NCBI GenBank assembly: GCA_035628055.1
Contig: DASPKO010000243.1
Coordinates: forward strand, 1-14,897
Origin: DASPKO01 sp035628055
GTDB lineage: Bacteria; Planctomycetota; Phycisphaerae; Phycisphaerales; UBA1924
Length of the DNA stretch: 14,897 nucleotides
Direction of reading: 5' to 3'
The position numbers were made by a program, and so were the translations under genes. Below, piece after piece: positions 7,567-13,671 of the stretch. A model generated the notes under the pieces. That model saw nothing but the letters and a program-made list of their open reading frames with translations. It had not been told where the DNA came from and ran no database searches. Positions within the stretch are counted from its first letter, which is position 1. Each line of letters opens with the position of its first letter.

Positions 7567-8723
7567 AGCAGCGGGTTCTTCGCCCCCTGCACGTACCGCG
7601 CCGTCGGGCTCAGGTTGGGCTCGGGGTTCGCGTAGACGTCGGCGTACAGCTCCGCGGGGTCGGGCACGGGGGCCCGCTCGGCGAACTCCACGGCGTCGCG
7701 CACCACCTCCTTGCACTGCCGCTGGATCTCGAGGAAGGCCTCCTCGGTCAGGCAGCGGCGCTCGTCGAAGAGGTGCTTGGCGAGCAGGTCGATCGAGTCG
7801 CGCGCCTTGTACTGGTCCACCTCGTCCCGGGTCCGGTACTTCTGCGGGTCGGACATCGAGTGCCCGAGGTAGCGATAGGTCAGCAGGTTCACGAAGCCGG
7901 GGCGCTGCGCCTGGCGGCACCGGTCGGCGAAGGGCTTGAAGCGGTCGTAGATCTCGCGGATGTCCATCCCGTCGATCTCCACGCCGTCGATCCCGTACGC
8001 CGCGGGCTTGGCGAGCAGGTCGTTCGCCATGGTGGTGCCGCGCTCGATGCTCGTGCCCATCGAGTAGCGGTTGTTCTCGACGATGTAGATCACGGGGAGT
8101 GACCAGAGCCCGGCGAGGTTCATGGCCTCGTGCAGGGCCCCCTGGTTGAGCGCCCCGTCGCCCAGGTAGCAGAGGCAGACCTTGCGCGGCCCCTCGCCGC
8201 GGCCGACGACCTCGCGCTGGTACTTGCTGGCGAAGGCCAGGCCAGCGCCCAGCGGGGTCTGCGCCCCGACGATCCCGTGCCCGCCGAAGAGCCAATGCGG
8301 GCGGTCGAACATGTGCATCGACCCGCCCTTGCCCTTGGCGCACCCGGCGGCCTTGCCGAACATCTCGGCCATGCAGGCGCGGGCCGACATGCCCCGGGCC
8401 AGGGCGTGCCCGTGGTCGCGATAGGCCGTGATCACCGGGTCGTCGGGGTTGACACTGGCGATGGTGCCGACTGCGAGGGCTTCCTGCCCGGTGTAGAGGT
8501 GACAGAACCCGCCGATCTTGGCCTGCTGGTACGCCTGCGCCGAGCGGTTCTCGAACTCGCGGATCAGGAACATGTCGCGCAGCCAGCCCACCAGCGCCTG
8601 ATCGGGGAGCGCGTCCGAGGGGCGGGCGCCGGGGCCGGCGGCGGGCTGCCCGTTGGCCGGCTCGCGCCCGGGCCGGCCGTGGCGCTCCTGGGCGTGTGCT
8701 GGCGGCCGGAGAGATTGGGTCAT
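7563..8723 (-). CDS. pdhA: pyruvate dehydrogenase E1 component, alpha subunit
   Basis: A 386-residue TPP-dependent dehydrogenase alpha subunit that decarboxylates pyruvate and passes the acetyl group to the lipoyl domain of E2. Key motifs are the TPP/Mg signature GDG (188-190) through ENN (216-218), YLGHSMSDPQKYRTRDEV (285-302, the active-site loop with His288, phosphorylated in mitochondrial homologues), GGSMHMF (133-139) and GGHGIVGAQ (147-155). Heterotetrameric E1 needs a beta subunit; none is adjacent in this window. Residues 1-40 form a Pro/Gly/Ala-rich tail absent from typical bacterial E1 alpha. The start at 8723 is set by AAGGA (8731-8735) 7 nt upstream; an in-frame ATG at 8786 lacks such a site. 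A branched-chain 2-oxo acid or acetoin dehydrogenase alpha subunit is possible, but the HSMSDPQKYRTR loop favours pyruvate. It follows the S41 processing peptidase gene by 118 bp. Confidence 0.92.
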   Translation of the reverse strand: MTQSLRPPAHAQERHGRPGREPANGQPAAGPGARPSDALPDQALVGWLRDMFLIREFENRSAQAYQQAKIGGFCHLYTGQEALAVGTIASVNPDDPVITAYRDHGHALARGMSARACMAEMFGKAAGCAKGKGGSMHMFDRPHWLFGGHGIVGAQTPLGAGLAFASKYQREVVGRGEGPRKVCLCYLGDGALNQGALHEAMNLAGLWSLPVIYIVENNRYSMGTSIERGTTMANDLLAKPAAYGIDGVEIDGMDIREIYDRFKPFADRCRQAQRPGFVNLLTYRYLGHSMSDPQKYRTRDEVDQYKARDSIDLLAKHLFDERRCLTEEAFLEIQRQCKEVVRDAVEFAERAPVPDPAELYADVYANPEPNLSPTARYVQGAKNPLL

Positions 8724-8790
8724 GCGGCGGTCCTTGCTCGAGGCTGGCCCGGCCGGCGCCTGGTCGCCCCGCGAGCCGAGGGGCATGGTA

Positions 8791-8809
8791 CGCGCGCACG
8801 GGGCGCGCG
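8791..8809. repeat. GC-rich inverted repeat between ctp-like gene and pdhA
   Basis: A 6-bp perfect stem (CGCGCG on both arms) with a 7-nt loop lies in the 118-bp gap between the processing-peptidase stop (8842) and the pdhA start (8723). There is no T-run after it on the minus strand, so it is not a classic intrinsic terminator. It might attenuate readthrough or stabilise the 3' end of the upstream mRNA, or mean nothing in DNA this rich in GC. Confidence 0.3.
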
Positions 8810-8841
8810 AGGCCCACCGCCCGCCGCGACCGCCGGACAGG

Positions 8842-11067
8842 TCAGTGCAGCCGCACGTGCTCGACGGCGGGATCGAGGGCCTTGGTGCGCAGGAGCACCA
8901 GGGCGTACTGGAGCTGGAGGTCGAGCCCCTCGGTGATCAGGCGGGCCGGGTCGGGGGGCGCCTGGTCGGCGGCCACGTTCTCGCCAAGGTCGGGACGGAC
9001 GTCGGCGTCCTGGCGGAGCTTCAGGGCGTCGGTGATCTGCTCGGGAAGCATCTCTACCTTCACGTCGGGATCAACACCCCAGACCGAGGCCTTGGGGAGG
9101 CGGTGAATGATGGTCCCGTCGGGGAGGCGGTAGTACTGCGTGGTCAGCTTGAGGAGGGCCTCGGAGGAGACGGGCCAGACGTTCTGCACGCTCCCCTTCC
9201 CGTACGTTCGCGCCCCGACCACGATCGCCTGCACGTCGCCGCGCTGGGCGTAGTGCTTGATGGCCCCGGCGACGATCTCGCTGGCCGAGGCGGACCCCTC
9301 GTTGATGAGCACGACGACGGGGACCCCGTGCAGCTTGAGCCCGCCGCGCTCGGCGCGCTCGGCCTGGCCGCCCCCGCCCCGCCCGGACCCGGTGGTGGAA
9401 ACGATGATCCCCTCGGGAACGAAGCGGCTGGCGACGGAGACGGCCTGCGTGAGCAGCCCGCCGGGGTTGAAGCGCAGGTCGAGAATCAGGCCGTTGAGCT
9501 CGCCCGACTCCTGCATCTGCCGGATGGCGCCGTCGAGCTCGTCGGTGGTCTCGGGGGTGAAGCCGGTCAGCCGGACGTACCCGATGCGGTTGTCGGGATC
9601 GACGAACCAGTCCCACTGGTCCTCCGCGGCCCCGGTGCGCCGCCAGCCCTTGACGCTGTGCAGCGGGATGAGTGCCCGGGCCAGCTCGAACTCGAGGTCC
9701 TGCCCCTGGCGCTCCACGGTCAGGCGGACCTTCGAGCCCGCGGGCCCGGTGATCAGGTCGACCGCCTGGAAGATGCTCACGCCCACCGCCGTCATGCCAT
9801 TGATGCGCTTGATGAGGTCGCCGGCGCGCATGCCGGCCTTCTGGGCCGGGGTCCCCTCCAGGGGCGTGATGACCTTGACCATCTGGGTCTCTTCGTCGAA
9901 CTGGATCTGCACCCCGACCCCGCAGAACTCGCCCTGGGTCATGCGGTCGAAGCGCGGCTTCTCGTCGGGCCAGATGATGCCGGAGAACTCGTCGAGCTGG
10001 GCCATGGCGCCATCGCCGAACTCGCGGATGAGCGCGGCCTCGTCGATCCGGACCGTCTCCCTGCTGGCACGGATCACCTCGTCGAGCGCCTGGCGGACGT
10101 CGTCGCGGCCCACGCGGCCCTGGCGCTGGCGGAGCGTGGCCATGTGCCGGTCGAGCGCCGCCACGAACGCGTTCCGGGCGGCCGCATCGGCGATGCCCGG
10201 GAAGACGGGCTCGAGGTCGGTGGTCGTCGCCATGGTCCGGATGAACTCGAGCGCCCCGATGATGACCTCGCGGGTGTCGCGCTTGCGGCTGTCCACGTGC
10301 AGGTCCATGGAGCGCGCCACCGCGGTCAGGACCATCTCCCGGGTGACGCCCTTGAGCTTCTCCCGGTAGTCCTCGCCGAGCGAGTTGTAGGGCGGGAGCG
10401 GCTTCTTCCCCTCGGCGAGCTGGGCGCGGTTGCGCAGCTCCCAGAAGCGCTCGGGGACGAAGAGCCGGATCATCAGGAGCCGGTGCCCGAGGCGGCGCAC
10501 GTCGGCATCGAAGCGGCCCTCCTCCTCCAGCAGGAGGTTGAGGCGGTAGAACAGCTCGTTGGCCAGGAGCCATTCGCGGTCGGCCTCGGCCTGGAGGGCC
10601 GCCACCGTGGCCTCCTCGATCAGCCCCGAGACGCGCGGGTCCGCCAGTACCACCGACTTATCGGTGGTGAGCAGGTGCATCTCGATCGCCGACTTGAGCG
10701 CCTCGCTGAGCGTCTGGGGCGTCCGCGGCTTGGCCAGGGCCTCGGCGAACTGCTTCTCGACCTCCGCGAGCTTCTCGGCCCGCTTGGTCTCGCGCTGCTG
10801 GATGGCCTGCTCGAGCTGCACGGAGCTGGCGCGCAGCCGCGCCAGCGCCGCGTCCGACTCGGGGAGCGAGATCAGCGGTCGGATCGCCTCGTGCTCGTCG
10901 CCCCGGCGGGCACGCTCCCAGACCAGCGCCTGGAGATCGCCGACGGTCGCGATGCGCTCCGCGGCCCCGGGCTCGGGCTGCTGGGCGCGAACCTCCGGGG
11001 TGCCGCCGCAGACCACGAGGGCGAACATTGCCGCGAACGACAGTCTCTTGCACACACCGCTGGACAT
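8842..11067 (-). CDS. secreted PDZ-containing S41 C-terminal processing peptidase
   Basis: A 741-residue exported Ser/Lys protease of the CtpA/Prc type, which removes C-terminal peptides or degrades proteins outside the cytoplasm. The signal peptide is residues 1-28 (Lys/Arg, then FAAMFALVVCGG, cleavage near VRA/QQ). A long, charged, mostly helical region (about 35-375) comes first. A PDZ domain follows (about 380-470: GVGVQIQFDEE, the TPAQKAGMRAGDLIKRING groove region), then the S41 core with RFNPGGLL, the nucleophile Ser594 in GSASASE, and Lys624 in TYGKGSVQ. The Ser-to-Lys distance is 30 residues versus about 25 in Prc and CtpB as I recall them, so a five-residue insertion lies between. 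The start at 11067 is set by AGGAG (11073-11077) 5 nt upstream. Its substrates are unknown; the next gene, pdhA, offers no functional hint. Confidence 0.93.
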   Translation of the reverse strand: MSSGVCKRLSFAAMFALVVCGGTPEVRAQQPEPGAAERIATVGDLQALVWERARRGDEHEAIRPLISLPESDAALARLRASSVQLEQAIQQRETKRAEKLAEVEKQFAEALAKPRTPQTLSEALKSAIEMHLLTTDKSVVLADPRVSGLIEEATVAALQAEADREWLLANELFYRLNLLLEEEGRFDADVRRLGHRLLMIRLFVPERFWELRNRAQLAEGKKPLPPYNSLGEDYREKLKGVTREMVLTAVARSMDLHVDSRKRDTREVIIGALEFIRTMATTTDLEPVFPGIADAAARNAFVAALDRHMATLRQRQGRVGRDDVRQALDEVIRASRETVRIDEAALIREFGDGAMAQLDEFSGIIWPDEKPRFDRMTQGEFCGVGVQIQFDEETQMVKVITPLEGTPAQKAGMRAGDLIKRINGMTAVGVSIFQAVDLITGPAGSKVRLTVERQGQDLEFELARALIPLHSVKGWRRTGAAEDQWDWFVDPDNRIGYVRLTGFTPETTDELDGAIRQMQESGELNGLILDLRFNPGGLLTQAVSVASRFVPEGIIVSTTGSGRGGGGQAERAERGGLKLHGVPVVVLINEGSASASEIVAGAIKHYAQRGDVQAIVVGARTYGKGSVQNVWPVSSEALLKLTTQYYRLPDGTIIHRLPKASVWGVDPDVKVEMLPEQITDALKLRQDADVRPDLGENVAADQAPPDPARLITEGLDLQLQYALVLLRTKALDPAVEHVRLH

Positions 11068-11283
11068 GATCGCTCCTGGTCGGGCCGCACGCGGCGTCCC
11101 GGGAAAGATACGAGTTCTCGGCCTGTGTCGTTCTCCCGGCAGACCCGGGGTGGTTCTCGGCGGGTTCATCGCCGGGAATAAGGGACGCCGCCGGTTCTAC
11201 CGGCTCACGGGTCTGCGGACGCGGCGCGGTTCCCGGGCGCGCGGCTTATTGGCCAAGGTACCGCCGGGCGGCCCGGCCGACCG
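11068..11283. other. 216-bp intergenic region upstream of the processing peptidase gene
   Basis: No gene is supported here. A perfect 6-bp stem with a 3-nt loop (GCCGGT-TCT-ACCGGC, 11190-11204) lies 80 bp beyond the MFS stop and might mark its 3' end, though no T-run follows. Nearer the peptidase gene, the hexamer GTTCTC (GAGAAC on the coding strand) occurs at 11114-11119, 11130-11135 and 11153-11158. A TATCTT on the minus strand (11110-11105) is a weak -10 candidate that would give a leader of about 30 nt. All are visual observations with no test of significance. Confidence 0.4.
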
Positions 11284-12711
11284 TCAGGAGGCCGCCCTAC
11301 GGCCTCGGACGCCCGCGCCCCGGCGCATGACTTTTCCGAGCGCGACGAGGGCCACGAGCCCGCTCGCCAGTCCGACCAGCAGGACGACCGCCAGGCCGAA
11401 GCGCTTCTCCGGGATCAGCTCCGTGCGCACCGCCGCGGCGGTGGCCAGGCCGCAGAGCGGACCCACCAGGTACCCGACACCGATGAGGGCCTCGTGCGTG
11501 CCCCCGGCCTCGACCTCGGAGTGCCCGACCGCCATGGCGTAGTAGAGCGCTCCCGCGTAGATGGAGCCCATGCCAATGCCAAAGAGGGCGAGGGAGAGAA
11601 TCAGCACGACGCGGGCCGCCGGCGCCCCGAGACCCCCGATCCCGCCGGCCCCGGACTCCCCAGCCAGGAGCGGCGCCAGCACCGTGCCGCCGAAGCCGGC
11701 GAGCATGACGGCCCCGCCGAGAACAGGCATCGACCAGCGCCCGTGCCATCCATGCCAGCGCTGGAGCACCCAGAAGGTGAGCACGCGGGCCAGCAGCCAG
11801 CTCGCGGTCAGCGGCGTCTGCCACGCCCGGCCGACCTCCAGGCGGTCCAGGGCGCCCGGCAAATACGGCCCCAGTGCGGTGTTGACCATGTAGCTCGCGG
11901 GGAGGGCCAGGCGAAAGACGGTGAGCAGGTCGCGGTAGTGAGCCTGCTCCGACGGCGCCTGCTCGGCGCCGGGCGATGCGGGCTCGTGCCGTCCCGGGTT
12001 CGGGGTGAACCACAACAGCAGCACGCAGCTCCCGAGGTGGGCGAGGCCCAGCACGGCAATGGTCTGAAGCGGGTAGGCCTCGCGCACCGGGCCCATGCCC
12101 CAGAAGGCGATCACCAGGGCCGAGCTCCAGGTCATGTTGAAGAGCCCGACCGCGGAGCGCAGCTCGGGTCCGCGTCGCCCGCCGCTCATGAAACTCTCGA
12201 CCAGCGGCCAGAGCATGCCTGTGAGCGGGCTGTAGACCCCGATGAGCACCCACACCGCCCAGGCCCCGCCCCGGGCGCTGTCGGACGGGGCCAGTGCCCG
12301 CGCCGCCCAGGGAAGCGCACACACCGCCGCGGCGCCGAGCATGAGCAAGAAGAGCGCCGCCCGGCCGCTGAAGCGGTGGCTGCGGTCCTGCAAGGATCTC
12401 AGCAGCGGGCCGGCCACCATGGCGCCGGCGATGTAGGTCACGCCCAGAAGCAGCCCCAGTCCGTAGTTGGCGGTGGAGCCGTATCCGTACGCGGACTTGG
12501 TCAGGAAGTAGATGCCCGTCGTGACCACGCCCGAGCCGAGGCTGTTGATCCAGGCGAAGGTGAGGACCGCCCAGAGCGGCGCGGCGGCGGCCGGCCCGCC
12601 GGGGACATGCGCGCGGCGGGGGGCGGAGGCACCCTCGGGTCTGGACAGCGCGCTGGTCATCGTCGGATGCGGCGGGGCGCGGGCGGCGGGGGCGGAGCGC
12701 CACGTTGCCAT
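11284..12711 (-). CDS. major facilitator superfamily transporter, substrate unknown
   Basis: A protein of 475 residues (458 if started at the next ATG, 12660) with about twelve hydrophobic segments, fitting a 12-helix MFS carrier in the inner membrane. After a Pro/Ala-rich N-tail, TM1 begins at PLWAVLTFAWINSLGSG. A charged loop, LLRSLQDRSHRF, follows TM2 and resembles the MFS loop 2-3 region. A hydrophilic middle loop (NPGRHEPASPGAEQAPSEQ) separates the two halves, and an EVEAGGTHEALIGVGYLVGP segment sits near TM11. I do not recognise a substrate family. The start is uncertain: neither ATG has a Shine-Dalgarno, but a -10-like TACGAT lies 12 nt upstream of 12711, which fits a near-leaderless mRNA, so I list the longer form. 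It is flanked by 216 bp from the downstream peptidase gene, so it is probably its own transcription unit. Confidence 0.8.
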   Translation of the reverse strand: MATWRSAPAARAPPHPTMTSALSRPEGASAPRRAHVPGGPAAAAPLWAVLTFAWINSLGSGVVTTGIYFLTKSAYGYGSTANYGLGLLLGVTYIAGAMVAGPLLRSLQDRSHRFSGRAALFLLMLGAAAVCALPWAARALAPSDSARGGAWAVWVLIGVYSPLTGMLWPLVESFMSGGRRGPELRSAVGLFNMTWSSALVIAFWGMGPVREAYPLQTIAVLGLAHLGSCVLLLWFTPNPGRHEPASPGAEQAPSEQAHYRDLLTVFRLALPASYMVNTALGPYLPGALDRLEVGRAWQTPLTASWLLARVLTFWVLQRWHGWHGRWSMPVLGGAVMLAGFGGTVLAPLLAGESGAGGIGGLGAPAARVVLILSLALFGIGMGSIYAGALYYAMAVGHSEVEAGGTHEALIGVGYLVGPLCGLATAAAVRTELIPEKRFGLAVVLLVGLASGLVALVALGKVMRRGAGVRGRRAAS

Positions 12712-12733
12712 CGGCGCGGGCCGATCGTAGCAT
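12705..12733 (+). promoter_or_regulatory. sigma70-type promoter of the tRNA-Arg gene
   Basis: TTGCCA (12705-12710, 5 of 6 to the -35 consensus) and TAGCAT (12728-12733, 4 of 6 to the -10) are separated by exactly 17 bp. The -10 is followed by a GC-rich discriminator (CCACGCGC), typical of stable-RNA promoters. Transcription would begin near 12740, about 27 nt before the mature tRNA 5' end. The -35 overlaps the first codons of the divergent MFS gene if that starts at 12711. Confidence 0.5.
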
Positions 12734-12766
12734 CCACGCGCCCGGGCTCTGCGCGGGCGACGGTGC

Positions 12767-12840
12767 GTGCCCGTAGCTCAACTGGATAGAGCGCTGCCCT
12801 CCGAAGGCAGAGGTTACAGGTTCGACTCCTGTCGGGCATA
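12767..12840 (+). tRNA. tRNA-Arg, anticodon CCG
   Basis: A complete cloverleaf of 74 nt. The acceptor stem GTGCCCG (12767-12773) pairs with CGGGCAT (12833-12839) with one G-T wobble at the end, and the discriminator is A at 12840. The D-stem is GCTC/GAGC (12776-12779, 12789-12792). The anticodon stem CTGCC/GGCAG (12794-12798, 12806-12810) encloses the loop CTCCGAA with anticodon CCG at 12801-12803, reading the CGG codon common in this genome. The T-stem ACAGG/CCTGT (12816-12820, 12828-12832) holds the loop TTCGACT. The 3' CCA is not encoded (TTC follows), so a CCA-adding enzyme is needed. Confidence 0.97.
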
Positions 12841-12846
12841 TTCAGT

Positions 12847-12861
12847 CGGCCGGTCCGGCCG
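12847..12861 (+). terminator. possible terminator hairpin after tRNA-Arg
   Basis: A perfect 6-bp stem CGGCCG/CGGCCG with a 3-nt loop starts 7 nt after the tRNA ends. Position suits termination or 3'-end processing of the tRNA transcript, but no T-run follows, so it is not a canonical intrinsic terminator. Confidence 0.35.
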
Positions 12862-12944
12862 CGTCGCGACCGCCCGAGGCGAGTCCCGCCCCGGGGCCGT
12901 GCCGGCGGGCACCTCGGACGCTCGGGTGCTGGATCGGGACCGGT

Positions 12945-12958
12945 CGCCGGGCCCGGCG
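12945..12958 (-). terminator. palindrome downstream of nuoI, possible terminator
   Basis: A perfect 14-nt palindrome (CGCCGGGCCCGGCG) lies 29 bp beyond the nuoI stop codon. A second hairpin, GTGCC-GGCG-GGCAC, lies at 12899-12912. The 146-bp gap between nuoI and the tRNA is thus rich in inverted repeats and could act as a two-way transcription barrier. There is no T-run on either strand. Confidence 0.3.
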
Positions 12959-12986
12959 CGCGTGCCGCCCTGACGTCCCGCCCCGG

Positions 12987-13532
12987 TCACATGGGCTTGC
13001 GCTCGATGGTCGCGTCGTAGACGCTCAAGAGCTTCTCTTTGTCGAAGACCATCTCCTGGCGGGAGAGGCCGACGACGTCGTACTCCGGCGTCAGCTCGAT
13101 CGCGTCGACCGGGCAGGCCTCCTCGCACATCCCGCAGAAGATGCACCGCAGCTCGTCGATCTCGAACTTCTTGGGGTACTTCTCCCGATCGGGCCAGGGT
13201 GACTCGGCGGCCTCGATGTGGATGCACCGGGCCGGGCAGATCGTCGGGCACATCATGCAGGCCACGCACTTGACGCGGCCTTCCTCGTCCCGGTTCAGCC
13301 GGTGCACGCCGCGGAAGTTCCGGACCTCGATCCCCCCCTGCTCGGGCGCGTAGTGCTCGCGGCGCTCCTCGGGGTATTGGATGGTCCGGCTGGTGCGGCC
13401 CTGCCCGAAGGAGGTAAAGAAGTGGCGCATGGTCACCCCCACGCCCTTGAAGACCTCCGGCAGATAGACGTTCTCGAGCCGCCCGAGCTTGGGCGCCGTG
13501 AGCGTGATGAGGTCGCGTTCGGGGATCGCCAT
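12987..13532 (-). CDS. nuoI: NADH-quinone oxidoreductase subunit I (two 4Fe-4S clusters)
   Basis: A 181-residue peripheral-arm subunit of respiratory complex I that carries electrons through two tetranuclear clusters. The first motif is Cys89-x2-Cys92-x2-Cys95-x3-Cys99-Pro and the second Cys130-x2-Cys133-x2-Cys136-x3-Cys140-Pro, with the family phrase LRCIFCGMCEEACPVDAIEL at 128-147. The N-terminal part with VTMRHFFTSF (33-42) matches the amphipathic NuoI start. No other nuo gene lies within the window on either side, so this copy is outside a local nuo operon. The ATG at 13532 is chosen because family similarity begins there. No Shine-Dalgarno is visible; instead a perfect inverted repeat ends directly at the ATG. 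A different ferredoxin-like subunit (for example of a membrane hydrogenase) is less likely given the overall NuoI pattern and length. Confidence 0.9.
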   Translation of the reverse strand: MAIPERDLITLTAPKLGRLENVYLPEVFKGVGVTMRHFFTSFGQGRTSRTIQYPEERREHYAPEQGGIEVRNFRGVHRLNRDEEGRVKCVACMMCPTICPARCIHIEAAESPWPDREKYPKKFEIDELRCIFCGMCEEACPVDAIELTPEYDVVGLSRQEMVFDKEKLLSVYDATIERKPM

Positions 13533-13557
13533 CGGGGACGAGTATAGATCGTCCCCG
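13533..13557 (-). promoter_or_regulatory. perfect 9-bp inverted repeat spanning a -10-like box at the nuoI start
   Basis: The arms CGGGGACGA (13533-13541) and TCGTCCCCG (13549-13557) are exact reverse complements around a 7-nt spacer. On the minus strand the sequence TATACT (13546-13541, 5 of 6 to the -10 consensus) spans the spacer and the arm edge. The repeat ends at the base next to the nuoI ATG. It could be an operator for a dimeric repressor placed over the promoter, or, if transcription starts upstream, an RNA hairpin abutting the start codon. Its role is inference; the symmetry is directly visible. Confidence 0.6.
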
Positions 13558-13625
13558 GGCGCTGCCGCCCGGAAGTCCTTGGCCGCTGGAACAGGTTGAC
13601 AGGTTCGGGCGGGCTGGCTCTCGGC

Positions 13626-13634
13626 TGATACGAT
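13626..13634 (+). promoter_or_regulatory. candidate extended -10 promoter of the FHA-GspE gene
   Basis: TGATACGAT matches the extended -10 pattern TGnTAnnnT and would start transcription near 13641, about 30 nt before the ATG at 13672. A TTGACA at 13596-13601 is a perfect -35 hexamer, but it lies 27 bp from TACGAT, too far for a normal pair. Confidence 0.35.
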
Positions 13635-13671
13635 TGGCCTCCCGGTGCGCCGCCCGGGCGATGGAGCCACG

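Noticed and set aside
8721..8786. Longer pdhA start at 8786.
   Set aside because: The shorter start at 8723 has AAGGA at the right distance and the longer one has no ribosome site.
6757..8817. A 686-codon open frame on the minus strand covering pdhA and part of the S41 gene.
   Set aside because: It reads pdhA out of frame (Arg/Pro/Ala-rich) while the true frame has the TPP motif; it also crosses the convergent junction.
8653..11181. An 842-codon open frame on the plus strand opposite the processing peptidase.
   Set aside because: The minus strand carries signal peptide, PDZ and S41 catalytic motifs in order; the plus frame has repetitive Leu/Gly/Asp/Val composition and no recognisable motif.
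12767..12973. A small open frame starting MPVAQLDRALPSEG on the plus strand, and one on the minus strand (12657-12839) starting MPDRSRTCNL.
   Set aside because: Both are the familiar spurious translations of a tRNA gene and its complement; the cloverleaf at 12767-12840 explains the sequence.
13596..13601. A perfect TTGACA as a -35 box for the FHA-GspE gene.
   Set aside because: No -10 hexamer lies 16-18 bp downstream (the bases there are TCTCGG); the only -10-like box is 27 bp away.
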